NCBI GenBank assembly: GCA_022820545.1 | Contig: JAJEFG010000091.1 | Location: 1 to 46,019, forward strand | Source of the DNA: Acidobacteriota bacterium | GTDB taxonomy: Bacteria; Acidobacteriota; Vicinamibacteria; Marinacidobacterales; Marinacidobacteraceae | Direction: 5' to 3' | DNA: 46,019 bases | Shown here: piece after piece, positions 33,712 through 42,120 of the stretch | How the letters are laid out: each line of letters begins with the position of its first letter | How positions within the stretch are numbered: position 1 is the stretch's first letter | Notes under the pieces: model-generated | Database searches by the model: none | Told to the model about the DNA's origin: nothing | What the model saw: only the letters and a program-made list of their open reading frames with translations | Made by a program: the position numbers and the translations under genes

Positions 33712-34902
33712 TCAGCGAAGCGCCGCCAGCACCTTCCCGATGAAGGGTGACACCGCGCCGCCCTGGATCCAGCGGACCACGACCACCAGGTCGTTCTCCC
33801 AGTCCACGTAGACGATGTTGCTGCCGGCGCCGCGGAAGGTGACCGCGGTGTCCGGGGCGTCGGGAATGGACTTCACCATCGCGCCGTCGCGCTCGACCGG
33901 GCCGTTCAGGAACCAGTTCATGTAGCCGTAGGTCGGGTTCACGTCCCCCGGGGTGCGGGCCATCCCGATCCATTCCTCGGAGATGAGCTGCTTGCCCTTC
34001 CAGTTCCCCATCCGCAGGAACAGGTAGCCGAAGCGGGCGAGGTCGCGGCCGCTGATGTGCATGCCGCCGCCCCAGTGGCCGCCGCCGCTCACCGACTGGA
34101 CGTTCCGGCCGTCGATCATCACCCACGAGTTCTCGTAGCCGTGCCAGCGCCAGCGGTTCGAGGCGCCGATGGGCTCCATGATCCCCTCGCGGAGCACCAC
34201 CGGCAGCGGATCGCGCACCACGTGGAGCGCGGCGAGCGCGAGCAGGTTCACCCGGACGTCGTTGTACTTGTAGTGGGTTCCCGGCTTGTACATCGGACGG
34301 TCGGGGTACTCGAAGGGGTGGTCGCCCACCGGGCGGTCGGCCCAGTCGGGCTTCCCGAAGAGCGTCCCCTGCCAGTCGCTCGTCTGGCGCAGCAGGTGGT
34401 CCCAGGTGATGGACTCGTTGTGATCCGAACCGAAGAGCTCGTCGTCGGGCATGTACGGACCCACCCGGTCGTCGACCGACGCGATCAGGCCACTGTCGTA
34501 GAGGAGCCCGACCGCCGTGGACAGGAAGGTCTTGGAGACGCTGAAGGTCATGTCCACCTTCTTCGACGGCCCCCATTCCCGGACGATGTAGCCGTCCTTC
34601 ACCACGATGCCGCTCAGCGCGCCGCGGACGGTCGTCGGACCGACCCGGCTCCCGAAGGGCTCCTGGGCGAACGTCAACTCGTGGTTGAGCGCCAGGTCGC
34701 GCGGGGCGTTCGACTCGGACGCCACTGCAAACTCGACCGCTTCCTCGAGGAGCGCCGGGTCGAATCCGGCCTCCTCGGCGGTCTTCGTCCTCCAGTCGTG
34801 CCGCTCGGGAAAGTAGGGAGACTGGGCCGCCCCCAGGCCTGCCGCAAACAGACACAGGATCGCGACGGCCGTCACACGGACGAACCGGTTTCCTCTTCTC
34901 AT
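33712..34902 (-). CDS. Serine hydrolase, class C beta-lactamase-related
   Basis: A 396-residue secreted enzyme with signal peptide (VTAVAILCLFAAGLGAAQ). The catalytic SxxK is Ser121-Val-Ser-Lys124 in FSVSKTFLSTAVGLL, and the second motif is Tyr213-Asn-Asp in YKYNDVRVNLL. HWGGGMHISGRDLARFGYLFL is typical of the 6-aminohexanoate-dimer hydrolase/esterase branch of the family. Likely activity is on an ester, amide or D-amino-acid peptide rather than an antibiotic. ATG at 34902 is preceded by AGGAGA. It lies 22 bp after the CoxG-like gene and probably shares its transcript. Confidence 0.92.
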   Translation of the reverse strand: MRRGNRFVRVTAVAILCLFAAGLGAAQSPYFPERHDWRTKTAEEAGFDPALLEEAVEFAVASESNAPRDLALNHELTFAQEPFGSRVGPTTVRGALSGIVVKDGYIVREWGPSKKVDMTFSVSKTFLSTAVGLLYDSGLIASVDDRVGPYMPDDELFGSDHNESITWDHLLRQTSDWQGTLFGKPDWADRPVGDHPFEYPDRPMYKPGTHYKYNDVRVNLLALAALHVVRDPLPVVLREGIMEPIGASNRWRWHGYENSWVMIDGRNVQSVSGGGHWGGGMHISGRDLARFGYLFLRMGNWKGKQLISEEWIGMARTPGDVNPTYGYMNWFLNGPVERDGAMVKSIPDAPDTAVTFRGAGSNIVYVDWENDLVVVVRWIQGGAVSPFIGKVLAALR

Positions 34903-34924
34903 CGCTTGTTCTCCTGAAAGGCCC

Positions 34925-35365
34925 TCAGGCCTCGATCTTGGACCTCATCTCGGCAAACATCTCGCGGAGCACCTTCTCGGTCACCGGCTTCAGCAGCCGG
35001 GAGGCGAGCGCGGCCAGCGTTCCCCTCACCTGCACCGTGCCCTTCCAGTCGAGCGCGGTTCCGGAGGCCTCGTCCCGAAGCCGAAGCTCGGCGACGGCGT
35101 CGATGGTGGTCCCCGGCCCCCGGCCCCGGATCTTCAACCGGGCCTCCTCGAGTTCCACGAGATCGGTGAACTCGATGACGTTCTTGGCGTTGAGCCCGAC
35201 GGTGCCGAGCTTGACGCCGCCCACCACCTCGAAGCGCTTGTTGGGCTCGAGGATGCGGACCGATTTCACCCCGGGAGTGCAGGAGGCCACCGACTCGGCA
35301 TCGGTGACGAATCCCCAGACCTTCTCCCGGGGGGCGTTGATGATCTCGGTCCCTTGGATGTCCAT
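34925..35365 (-). CDS. coxG: CoxG-like SRPBCC family protein
   Basis: A 146-residue SRPBCC (START-like) protein of the CoxG family: MDIQGTEIINAPREKVW, a DAESVASCTPGVKSV segment with CxPG, KLGTVGLNAKNVIEFTDL, and a long C-terminal helix ending in LREMFAEMRSKIEA. CoxG is described as helping CO dehydrogenase associate with the membrane, so that electrons reach quinones. Here it stands away from both molybdenum-hydroxylase operons, about 7 kb from each. It lies between a toxin gene and a serine hydrolase. It may serve either enzyme. Confidence 0.85.
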   Translation of the reverse strand: MDIQGTEIINAPREKVWGFVTDAESVASCTPGVKSVRILEPNKRFEVVGGVKLGTVGLNAKNVIEFTDLVELEEARLKIRGRGPGTTIDAVAELRLRDEASGTALDWKGTVQVRGTLAALASRLLKPVTEKVLREMFAEMRSKIEA

Positions 35366-35371
35366 CGCCGG

Positions 35372-35377
35372 ATTCTA
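35372..35377 (-). promoter_or_regulatory. Candidate -10 box for coxG
   Basis: TAGAAT on the minus strand lies six bases upstream of the ATG at 35365, implying a leaderless transcript. No convincing -35 box is seen. Confidence 0.3.
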
Positions 35378-35418
35378 CGGGAGCCCTCCGGCTTCGAGCC
35401 GCGCCGCCCCCGACCCGG

Positions 35419-35853
35419 CTACGCGCGGAGGAAGTCCCGGGGGTCGATGCGATCCACGCTGGGCACGGCGTCGAAATCGTGGTCGGCCGACAGGATGGCG
35501 CGGATGCCCCGATCCTCCATCGTGGCGACATGAACGGCGTCGCGGGCCGAGAGCCGTTCGTGCTCAAGGAGCAAGGCGAGCGCGCGGGTCGTGTGATGTT
35601 CCGTTACCGGAATGATCTCGTCGCAGAACTCCAGGGCAGCGCGGTGGACAGCCTGGGCCAGGAGCGGACGCCGCCGGGAGAAGTAGCGGTGCAGGATCTC
35701 CTGCAGGACCTCCGCGTTGGTCGCCAGGGTGACACCCGCTTCCCTGGCCTGGAGCAGCACTCGCCCGCACGCCTGTCGCCACTCCGGGTCAGCGCCGGCG
35801 CGGTACATCAGGACGTTGGCGTCCAGAAACACGGGGTCGTCAGCGGTCCTCAT
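35419..35853 (-). CDS. PIN domain toxin (VapC family), second module
   Basis: A 144-residue PIN ribonuclease with the acidic set Asp in VFLDANVLMYRAG, Glu in ATNAEVLQEILHRYF, Asp in LSARDAVHVATM and Asp in ILSADHDFDAV. It is not close to the first PIN protein in sequence. ATG at 35853 overlaps the antitoxin gene by 14 bp; an in-frame TTG at 35886 is a weaker choice. Its partner is the ribbon-helix-helix-type antitoxin upstream. Confidence 0.88.
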   Translation of the reverse strand: MRTADDPVFLDANVLMYRAGADPEWRQACGRVLLQAREAGVTLATNAEVLQEILHRYFSRRRPLLAQAVHRAALEFCDEIIPVTEHHTTRALALLLEHERLSARDAVHVATMEDRGIRAILSADHDFDAVPSVDRIDPRDFLRA

Positions 35854-36172
35854 CGGATTCGGGGAGCGGGCGGAGTTCGGGGCCAACGGGATCCGTTAGG
35901 TCCGGCGGGTCGGTCGGAAGGGATTTGACTTTCAGGCGGCTGTACTCACGCTTCCAATCCGCCCAGGACGACGGGACTGGCGCCGGGGGGAGCGCGTCGA
36001 TCGCCGCGAGCGCCTCCAGTTGTCGGCGGCGCCGATCCGGCTTGACGCAGTACTCCTGGATCGCTTCCCTGACGACGGCGGCGTGCTTCAGGCCCTCTTC
36101 CTCGGCCCGCCGGAGGACGGCGGCGTACTCGACCTCGTTCAGGGTGACCTGGACCTTGTGCTTGCGGGACAT
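35840..36172 (-). CDS. Ribbon-helix-helix-type antitoxin of PIN toxin
   Basis: A 110-residue protein. Its N-terminal 45 residues (KVQVTLNEVEYAAVLRRAE, then GLKHAAVVREAIQEYC) fit a CopG/ribbon-helix-helix DNA-binding fold. The rest is a proline- and acid-rich tail with WADWKREYSRL that should hold the PIN toxin. The chosen start is ATG 36172, since the longer frame would run through the promoter; no Shine-Dalgarno is seen, consistent with a leaderless mRNA. Confidence 0.82.
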   Translation of the reverse strand: MSRKHKVQVTLNEVEYAAVLRRAEEEGLKHAAVVREAIQEYCVKPDRRRRQLEALAAIDALPPAPVPSSWADWKREYSRLKVKSLPTDPPDLTDPVGPELRPLPESDEDR

Positions 36173-36178
36173 ATGGGG

Positions 36179-36207
36179 AGTCTGGTGTGTCAATCCAAAT
36201 GTGTCAA
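36179..36207 (-). promoter_or_regulatory. Promoter with direct-repeat operator of the second toxin module
   Basis: On the minus strand TTGACA (36202-36207) and CAGACT (36179-36184) are spaced by 17 bases, and the -10 box ends six bases from the start codon. TGTGTCAA (plus-strand reading) occurs twice, at 36186-36193 and 36200-36207, with a 14-base period covering the -35 box and spacer. Such repeats suit binding by paired ribbon-helix-helix dimers. Confidence 0.6.
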
Positions 36208-36275
36208 GACCCATGCCACACGCCAGTGCATCGGCAACGGATCCTCCGGGCCGCTCCGTGCGTAGTCGTCACGGC

Positions 36276-36281
36276 TAAGGT
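36276..36281 (+). promoter_or_regulatory. Candidate -10 box for the TonB-dependent receptor
   Basis: TAAGGT lies seven bases before the ATG at 36289, another possible leaderless arrangement. No -35 box is clear. Confidence 0.25.
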
Positions 36282-36288
36282 TTCCGCC

Positions 36289-38652
36289 ATGCTCCGATTC
36301 GCCTCCCTGAGCCTCCTCGCGCTTGCGCATGGCGCATTGGCCGCGCCGCCCCCCCCGTCCGGCGTCGCGGCGTCCTCCGCCGAGATCGTCGGCGAGGTCA
36401 CCGACCCGCAGGGACTGCTCGTCCCGGGCGCCGACGTGATCCTCACCCTCGCGAGCGGCGAGATCCGCGAAACCACCAGCGACGCCGCCGGCAGCTTCCG
36501 CTTCGACACCCTCCCCGAGGGGCTCCACCGGCTGACCGTGCTCGGACGCGGCTTCGCGGACCGGACCGTCGAGATCACCGTGGGGGCCGCCGGCGAGGTC
36601 CGTATCAGCATCCCGCTCGACATGTCCTTCGCGGAGCGGGTGACCGTCACCGGCCAGCAGCAGGAACGGAGTCTCCAGGACGAACCGACGAGTGTGGCGC
36701 TCGTGAGCGGCGCGCGGCTCGACTCCGGGACCGACACCGATCTCTACCGGCTGGTCGCCATGACCCCGAACGTCAACTCCTCCTCGGACGTGCGCGGCTT
36801 CTCGATCCGGGGCATCAGCCAGCAGGGCTTCGGGCCCGAGGGCGGCCTCCTGTTGAGCGTCAAGCTCGACGGCGCCACCGTCCAGGGGTACCAGGGCACC
36901 TTCTTCGGGCCGTTCAGCACCTGGGACATGGACCGGGTCGAGATCTTCCGCGGCCCCCAGTCCACCCAGCAGGGACGGAACGCGCTCGCCGGCGCCATCG
37001 TCATGAAGAGCGCCGATCCCGAATACCGGACCGGGTTCCGGGTACGCGGCCGGTTCGGCAACTTCGGCGCCACCCAGGGCTCGGCGGTCCTGAACGTCCC
37101 GATCGTGGCCGGCAAGGCCGCCTTCCGGCTCGCGGTGGACAACCGGCAGAGCGACGGTTTCGTCGAAAATCCCACCCGCGGCGAGGACTCGTACGACTAC
37201 CGCGACTACCTCGCGGTGCGGATGAAGCTGCGGTTCGATCCGACCACCCGGTTCCGGGGACTGCTCACCTACCAGGCGACCGAGAGCCGGGGCGGCGACG
37301 GCGCGATCAACGCGGACCGTTTCCCCGAAGAGCGGGTGAACATCTCGGACCACCCCGCCGAGGACGGTTCGGAGCACCACAACCTGACGCTGGCGCTCGC
37401 CTACGACCTGAGCCACCGGCTGTCGCTCGAGTCGACATCGAGCGTCTACCAGCACGACTACCGCCGGGAAGAGGATCTGGACCAGACGCCCCTGGCAGCC
37501 GGCGTCCTCGACTACACGACCGACGACGAGTGGATGACCCAGGAGTTCCTGCTCCGCTATCAGGGCCCGGGCCGCCGGAGCGGCGTGCTCGGGTTCTACT
37601 ACGCCGACCTGACCGACACGCTGCAGGCGGACGCCGCCGGGCCGGGCGAACTGGCCGGCCTGCCTCCCGGCTTCACGCTGACCTCGTTCTTCAACACCGA
37701 GGAAACGACCCGGAACGCGGCCCTCTTCGGCGAGTTCGACCTCGGTCTCGCCGACGTCTGGACCCTCACCCTCGGCGCCCGCTACGACGACGAGCGCCGC
37801 CAGACCGTGAACCGCCAGGGCGTGGTCTCCGACCCGCCCCTGCCCCAGTTGCCGCCGGAAGGCCCCCCGCAGGAACTGGACGCTTCCTACCGGGCTTTCC
37901 TCCCGAAGGCGACCCTGACCCGGGACTGGAGCGATTCGCTGTCCACCTCCGTGGGCTGGCAGCGCGGTTACCGGGCCGGAGGGCAGTCGATCGCCGTCCT
38001 GAGCCAGCGGGTCAGCGACTTCGAGCCGGAGTACACGAGCAACGTCGAGTTCGCGCTGCGCGCGGCGGCCCCCGACCGGCGCTGGTACTTCAACGGCAAT
38101 GCCTTCTACACCGACTGGACCAACCAGCAGGTGCGGGTGATGACCGATCTCGGCCTGCCCGTGGACAGCGTCACGGTGAACGCCGGGGAGTCCACCGTGC
38201 GCGGGCTCGAAGCGCAGGCCGGCTACTGGTTCGACCCGCGCGTTCAGTTCTACGGTTCGCTGGGCCTGCTCGAGACCCGGTTCGACGACTTCCGCGACGG
38301 CGAGCGCGACTTCACGGGGAACGAGTTCCCCTACGCTCCGGCCTGGTCCTGGCTGACCGGCCTGTCCGTCCGGCTGGACGACAACTGGTCGGGGAATGCC
38401 GAGATCGCCGCGCAGGCGGACGCGTTCTCGAACAGCGGGAACGATGCCCGCTTCCGGGTGGGAGAGCGCACGCTGGTGAACGCCCGCTTCGGCTACCAGA
38501 GGGGCAACTTCGGGGTCTTCGCGTTCGGGCGGAACCTACTCGACGAGGCCTACCTCCTGCAGGCCTGGCAGCCGACCGCGCCGATCTTCAGCGCGCTGGG
38601 ACGCGCCGGCGAACCGCGGACGATCGGGATCGAACTGGACGTGAGTTTCTGA
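36289..38652 (+). CDS. TonB-dependent receptor with carboxypeptidase-regulatory N-terminal domain
   Basis: A 787-residue outer-membrane receptor. After a signal peptide (LRFASLSLLALAHGALA) comes a carboxypeptidase-regulatory-like domain (residues about 30-110: GEVTDPQGLLVPGADVILT, TTSDAAGSFRFDTLPEGLHRLTV). The plug domain follows, with DLYRLVAMTPNVN, FSIRGISQQGFG and MDRVEIFRGPQSTQQGRNALAGAI. The rest is a 22-strand-type barrel ending in IGIELDVSF, with a terminal Phe. It imports a substrate, perhaps a siderophore or oligomer, with TonB energy; no partner is adjacent. It is divergent from the second toxin module. Confidence 0.92.
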   Translation: MLRFASLSLLALAHGALAAPPPPSGVAASSAEIVGEVTDPQGLLVPGADVILTLASGEIRETTSDAAGSFRFDTLPEGLHRLTVLGRGFADRTVEITVGAAGEVRISIPLDMSFAERVTVTGQQQERSLQDEPTSVALVSGARLDSGTDTDLYRLVAMTPNVNSSSDVRGFSIRGISQQGFGPEGGLLLSVKLDGATVQGYQGTFFGPFSTWDMDRVEIFRGPQSTQQGRNALAGAIVMKSADPEYRTGFRVRGRFGNFGATQGSAVLNVPIVAGKAAFRLAVDNRQSDGFVENPTRGEDSYDYRDYLAVRMKLRFDPTTRFRGLLTYQATESRGGDGAINADRFPEERVNISDHPAEDGSEHHNLTLALAYDLSHRLSLESTSSVYQHDYRREEDLDQTPLAAGVLDYTTDDEWMTQEFLLRYQGPGRRSGVLGFYYADLTDTLQADAAGPGELAGLPPGFTLTSFFNTEETTRNAALFGEFDLGLADVWTLTLGARYDDERRQTVNRQGVVSDPPLPQLPPEGPPQELDASYRAFLPKATLTRDWSDSLSTSVGWQRGYRAGGQSIAVLSQRVSDFEPEYTSNVEFALRAAAPDRRWYFNGNAFYTDWTNQQVRVMTDLGLPVDSVTVNAGESTVRGLEAQAGYWFDPRVQFYGSLGLLETRFDDFRDGERDFTGNEFPYAPAWSWLTGLSVRLDDNWSGNAEIAAQADAFSNSGNDARFRVGERTLVNARFGYQRGNFGVFAFGRNLLDEAYLLQAWQPTAPIFSALGRAGEPRTIGIELDVSF

Positions 38653-38685
38653 CCGCGGCTCCCTGACCGCGACTCCCCTTAGGGG
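38649..38685. repeat. 14-bp tandem repeat and small hairpin between convergent genes
   Basis: CTGACCGCGGCTCC (38649-38662) is followed at once by CTGACCGCGACTCC (38663-38676), one mismatch. The first copy spans the receptor's stop codon. CCCCTTAGGGG (38675-38685) then forms a short hairpin across the stop codon of the convergent lipoprotein gene. It may act as a weak two-way terminator. Confidence 0.4.
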
Positions 38686-39881
38686 TCTTCCACTCGGGTC
38701 CAGGGACCGCACTCGGCGTCGCTGTAGAAACCGGCGTCGGACGGGTCGATCGTGACCGTGAGTTCCGCGCCCGCCCGCGTCTCGACGAGGCCGTCCTCCA
38801 CGACGTCCTCCTGACCGCCCCCGAAGGCGGCGAGCCGCAGCCAGAGGCACAGGTAGTCGGCGTCGGCGCGATAGGTGCCCGGCGCGATCTGGGCGCCCAC
38901 CAGCCAGGTGCCCGGACCGATGGCTTCCATGACCTCGGGGTGGGGTGGCTCGGTCCGCCATTCCCCACACTCGGCACGGGACCAGAATGCCGCGTCGCCG
39001 GGGCGGATGTCCACGATCTCCTGTCCGGAATCGAAACGGAGTTCCCTGCCCGCGATGAAGTCGTGATCCGGCGGGGACTCGAACGGCACGAGCGCGGCCC
39101 CGCCGGCGGGATAGCCGATGGAAAACCCCGAACGCCGATTCCAGCGGCAGTAGAGCTCGGGATCCGTGAAGTACCGACCCGGCGAGACTTCGTCACCGAC
39201 GATCCACTGCCCCCCGCCGAAGGAATCCCGGGGTGCCCCGCCGGTGAGGGTGAAGTCGAGCCGACCCGAGTCCCGCGTCGCGAGCCCCGTCGCCTCGGCG
39301 TACCCGTCCTTCCGTGCCGCGAGGGTGGTGTCGCCCTCCAGGTCACGCAGGAAGTACCCGCCGTCTCCGTGGGTCACGGTCGCCTTCCTCGCCGAAGGGC
39401 CGTCCAGGGCGACGACGAGCACGTCCGCCACCGGGCGGCCGTTGTGGTTGACCACCCGGCCGCTGAGGTCGTAGAGATTCGGATTGACGGGCGCGACCGC
39501 CACTCCCGCCTCGGCGCTGGCCGGCCCCAGCGTGGCCGCGATCCTTGTCTCGCCCGGCGCGTGCGCGAACACGAACCCACGCCCGTCCACGCTCGCCACC
39601 TCGGGGGTGCTCGAACTCCAGAGCGGGTCCACCTGCCCGGTGGCGCCGTCGCTGAAGGTGGCCCAGGCCGTCAGTTGCGTCACCGTCCCGATCTCCATCG
39701 GCTCCTCCGGCAAACCGCGGATTTCGAGCGCCGTAGCCACCGGTCCCGGGGGAGGCCCGGTAGGCGTCGTCGCGTCGCCACAGCCGCCGAGACCGAGCGC
39801 GGACACGATTGCGGCGAGAACTGCCGCGCTCGACGCCATCCTCCACAGCACGCCCCCGGTCAAGTCACTTACGCCGGTCAT
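38679..39881 (-). CDS. Lipoprotein with Ig-like, regulatory and two cysteine-paired repeat modules
   Basis: A 400-residue protein, or 386 if ATG 39839 is used. The lipobox is LGLGGC (Cys34). Residues about 48-130 resemble a bacterial Ig-like (BIG2) domain (TQLTAWATFSDGATGQV, VASVDGRGFVFAHAPGETRIAAT). Residues about 135-215 resemble a carboxypeptidase-regulatory domain. Two homologous modules follow at 223-308 and 323-396, each with W-x-VG-x-x-x-xPGxY, a cysteine-tryptophan strand (YCRW, LCLW), then a second cysteine in AECGxW. The paired cysteines probably form one disulfide per module. The function is unknown; a surface-binding role is likely. Confidence 0.82.
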   Translation of the reverse strand: MTGVSDLTGGVLWRMASSAAVLAAIVSALGLGGCGDATTPTGPPPGPVATALEIRGLPEEPMEIGTVTQLTAWATFSDGATGQVDPLWSSSTPEVASVDGRGFVFAHAPGETRIAATLGPASAEAGVAVAPVNPNLYDLSGRVVNHNGRPVADVLVVALDGPSARKATVTHGDGGYFLRDLEGDTTLAARKDGYAEATGLATRDSGRLDFTLTGGAPRDSFGGGQWIVGDEVSPGRYFTDPELYCRWNRRSGFSIGYPAGGAALVPFESPPDHDFIAGRELRFDSGQEIVDIRPGDAAFWSRAECGEWRTEPPHPEVMEAIGPGTWLVGAQIAPGTYRADADYLCLWLRLAAFGGGQEDVVEDGLVETRAGAELTVTIDPSDAGFYSDAECGPWTRVEDP

Positions 39882-39918
39882 CTTCCGGCAGGCTAGCGCC
39901 CGGGAGCCGGACCGGCTG

Positions 39919-41094
39919 TCAGTCCGGGGCTACCGCCAGCAGCCGGTCATGACGGCGGAGGATCTCCCGGAGGCGTTCGTGCGGGATCGCGTAGATCCGG
40001 CGGCCGTTCACGCCGGTCATGTCGCGAGCCGCGATCATGGAGTTGACGATGGCCTCCTCGGTGGCCTGCACGACCCCTTCGAAGAGCGGGTTCAGATCGG
40101 AGTTCGCCAACATCCGCAACCGGGCCTCGCCGCTCTCGTTGGCGACGGCCTCCCCGTTGGCGGTCGAGAACGCCACGAAGATGTCCCCGGAACCGTTCAT
40201 CGAGATGCTCCCCAGGCGTCCGAGTCCCAGGGACGCCCGGCGGGCGAGACGCTTCAACTGGTGCGGGAGCAGCGGCGCATCGGTGGCTGCGACGATGATG
40301 ATGGACCCGTCGCGTCCTCCCCTCGGGGCGGGGGGGCCGGCTCCCGAAGCCGGCGGGTTCTCCGGAAGCAGGTCGGGGATCTCCCGCCCCACGGGCACCC
40401 CGGCGATGCGGAGCTGCGGACGCCGGCCGAAGTTGGACTGAACCAGGACGCCCACCGTGTAGTCCGCCCCGCCGGTCCCCACGCGGCGCGAGGCGGTGCC
40501 GATGCCCGACTTGAACTCGAAGGTGCGCATTCCGGTGCCGCCTCCCACCGAGCCTTCCTCGACCGGTCCTCCGCGGGCGGAATCCAGCGCGGCGAACACA
40601 TGCTGGCGGCGGACGTGGAAGCCGGTGATGTCGTTCAGGAATCCGTCCCAGGTCTCGGCGACCATCGGCAGCGTCCAGGCGCGAAAACCGAGATTCGCCT
40701 CGGCCCAGGCGATCGCCGCCTCGTGGACCGCGCCGACGCTGTAGGTGTTCGTGATGAGCACCGGCCCCTTCAGGATCCCCCGGTCGCTGACCCAGGTCGT
40801 GCCGGTCATCTCTCCGTTCCCGTTCAGGGCGAACCAGTTGGCGAACACCCCGACCTGGCTCATCCGTCCGCGCGGCAGCACCGCGGTGACCCCGGTCCGG
40901 ACCGGTCCCTCCTCCCGCAGGATCGTGGTGTGTCCCACCTCCAGTCCGGAAACGTCGGTGATGGCGTTCAGCGGACCCGGATCGCCCTCGAAGGGCACCC
41001 CCAGGTCCCGGGCGCGGGTTGGTGTCTGGGCGGGAGCGCCGGCGGCGATCGAGGCGATCATCACGACGGCGCAGAACGTGCGGCGAGACTTCAT
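39919..41094 (-). CDS. P1 family peptidase (DmpA-type aminopeptidase), secreted
   Basis: A 391-residue member of the DmpA/P1 family of self-cleaving N-terminal nucleophile peptidases. There is a signal peptide (FCAVVMIASIAAGAPAQ). The autocleavage site is predicted between Gly263 and Ser264 in DGSIIIVAATDAP. Supporting motifs are NAITDVSGLEVGHTT, VLITNTYSVGAVHEAA, GSVGGGTGM and NGSGDIFVAFST. DmpA releases N-terminal D- or L-amino acids from amides and peptides. ATG at 41094 has AGGAGG about 11 bases upstream; the longer frame has none. It follows the XdhC-YHS gene by 47 bp on the same strand. Confidence 0.9.
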   Translation of the reverse strand: MKSRRTFCAVVMIASIAAGAPAQTPTRARDLGVPFEGDPGPLNAITDVSGLEVGHTTILREEGPVRTGVTAVLPRGRMSQVGVFANWFALNGNGEMTGTTWVSDRGILKGPVLITNTYSVGAVHEAAIAWAEANLGFRAWTLPMVAETWDGFLNDITGFHVRRQHVFAALDSARGGPVEEGSVGGGTGMRTFEFKSGIGTASRRVGTGGADYTVGVLVQSNFGRRPQLRIAGVPVGREIPDLLPENPPASGAGPPAPRGGRDGSIIIVAATDAPLLPHQLKRLARRASLGLGRLGSISMNGSGDIFVAFSTANGEAVANESGEARLRMLANSDLNPLFEGVVQATEEAIVNSMIAARDMTGVNGRRIYAIPHERLREILRRHDRLLAVAPD

Positions 41095-41141
41095 CGTTCT
41101 CGGCCCTCCTGCGGGGCGGTGGCGCCCGGTCGGGGCGCGAT

Positions 41142-42104
41142 TCAGGCGGTATCGCCGGTTTTCCCGGCGGCAGCGAACGTCTCCGCGCAGCCGGCGCAGC
41201 AGAACCACCAGGTCTCGCCGCCCGATTCCACGCGGTGGGGAGAGTCCCGGGAGACGGTCATCCCGCAGATCGGGTCCACCGCCAGCTCGTCGCTGGAGGT
41301 CTCGAGCGCGATCCCGACCGTCGGCGCCGGCGCGGCCTCTTCCGGAACAGCTTCCGGCCGCTCCGGGGCCCGCCGCTCCTCCACGATCTGCGCCAGGATG
41401 CTGAGCGCGATTTCACCCGGGGTCTCGGCGCCGATGTCGAGCCCGGCGGGGGACCGGAGCCGACCGACGTCGGCTTCGGAAACACCCATGGCGGCGAGCC
41501 GCTCGCGCACCGCCGCCGCCCGGCGCGGACTCGCGACCAGGCCCGCGTAACGGGCGCGGCCGGCGGTCAACGCGGCCTTCAGGGTCTCCCACTCCCCTTC
41601 CCCGTGACCGGCGACCACACAGAAGGCCCCCTCCGCCGCGGTGTCGAGGTCTTCCTCGGTCTCGGCGGTCCGAACCTCCATCCCGAGCGCCTCGCCGAGC
41701 GCCGCCAGCGATTCCACGATGGGCGAACTTCCCGCCAGCAGCAGCCTGCGCGACGGCAGATAGGGCTCGAGGTGGATGTCGAGAGCACCGCCACTTACGC
41801 AGGCCATGTGTTCCTCCAGGACTCCTTCCTCCGCACGGACGCCCTCGGGAGGGCTGTCCGGGGAGATGCGGAGCAGCCGGGGCGCTCCGTCCGCGAGCGC
41901 TCTCAGCGCCTCGCGCCGGACCGCCGGTTTGACGCAGGTCCCGCCGACGAAGCCCCGGAACCGTCCGTCGCCGGTGACGATCGCCTTGGCGCCGGGCCGT
42001 GCCGAGGTCGGGCGTTCCGCGCGCACCACGGTCGCCAGGACGAAGGGCACGCCGTCCCGGTGGAGCCGGGCGGCCGCGGCGAAGACGTCGGTCGGTCCGG
42101 TCAC
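41142..42104 (-). CDS. XdhC/CoxF-like protein with C-terminal YHS domain
   Basis: A 320-residue fusion. Residues 1-240 are XdhC-like: PFVLATVVRAERPTSARPGAK, GFVGGTCVKPAVRREAL with the conserved cysteine, a Rossmann part (RLLLAGSSPIVESLAALGEAL), and SPAGLDIGAETPGEIALSILAQI. After an acidic linker, residues 276-312 form a YHS metal-binding domain: DPICGMTV and WWFCCAGCAETF, with Cys280, 302, 303 and 306. XdhC-type proteins of CO dehydrogenase operons (CoxF/CoxI) help assemble the cofactor; YHS domains bind metals such as copper, which the form I active site needs. The GTG start lies 16 bp after coxL. Confidence 0.88.
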   Translation of the reverse strand: MTGPTDVFAAAARLHRDGVPFVLATVVRAERPTSARPGAKAIVTGDGRFRGFVGGTCVKPAVRREALRALADGAPRLLRISPDSPPEGVRAEEGVLEEHMACVSGGALDIHLEPYLPSRRLLLAGSSPIVESLAALGEALGMEVRTAETEEDLDTAAEGAFCVVAGHGEGEWETLKAALTAGRARYAGLVASPRRAAAVRERLAAMGVSEADVGRLRSPAGLDIGAETPGEIALSILAQIVEERRAPERPEAVPEEAAPAPTVGIALETSSDELAVDPICGMTVSRDSPHRVESGGETWWFCCAGCAETFAAAGKTGDTA

Positions 42105-42120
42105 CGCGGCATGCGAACTC

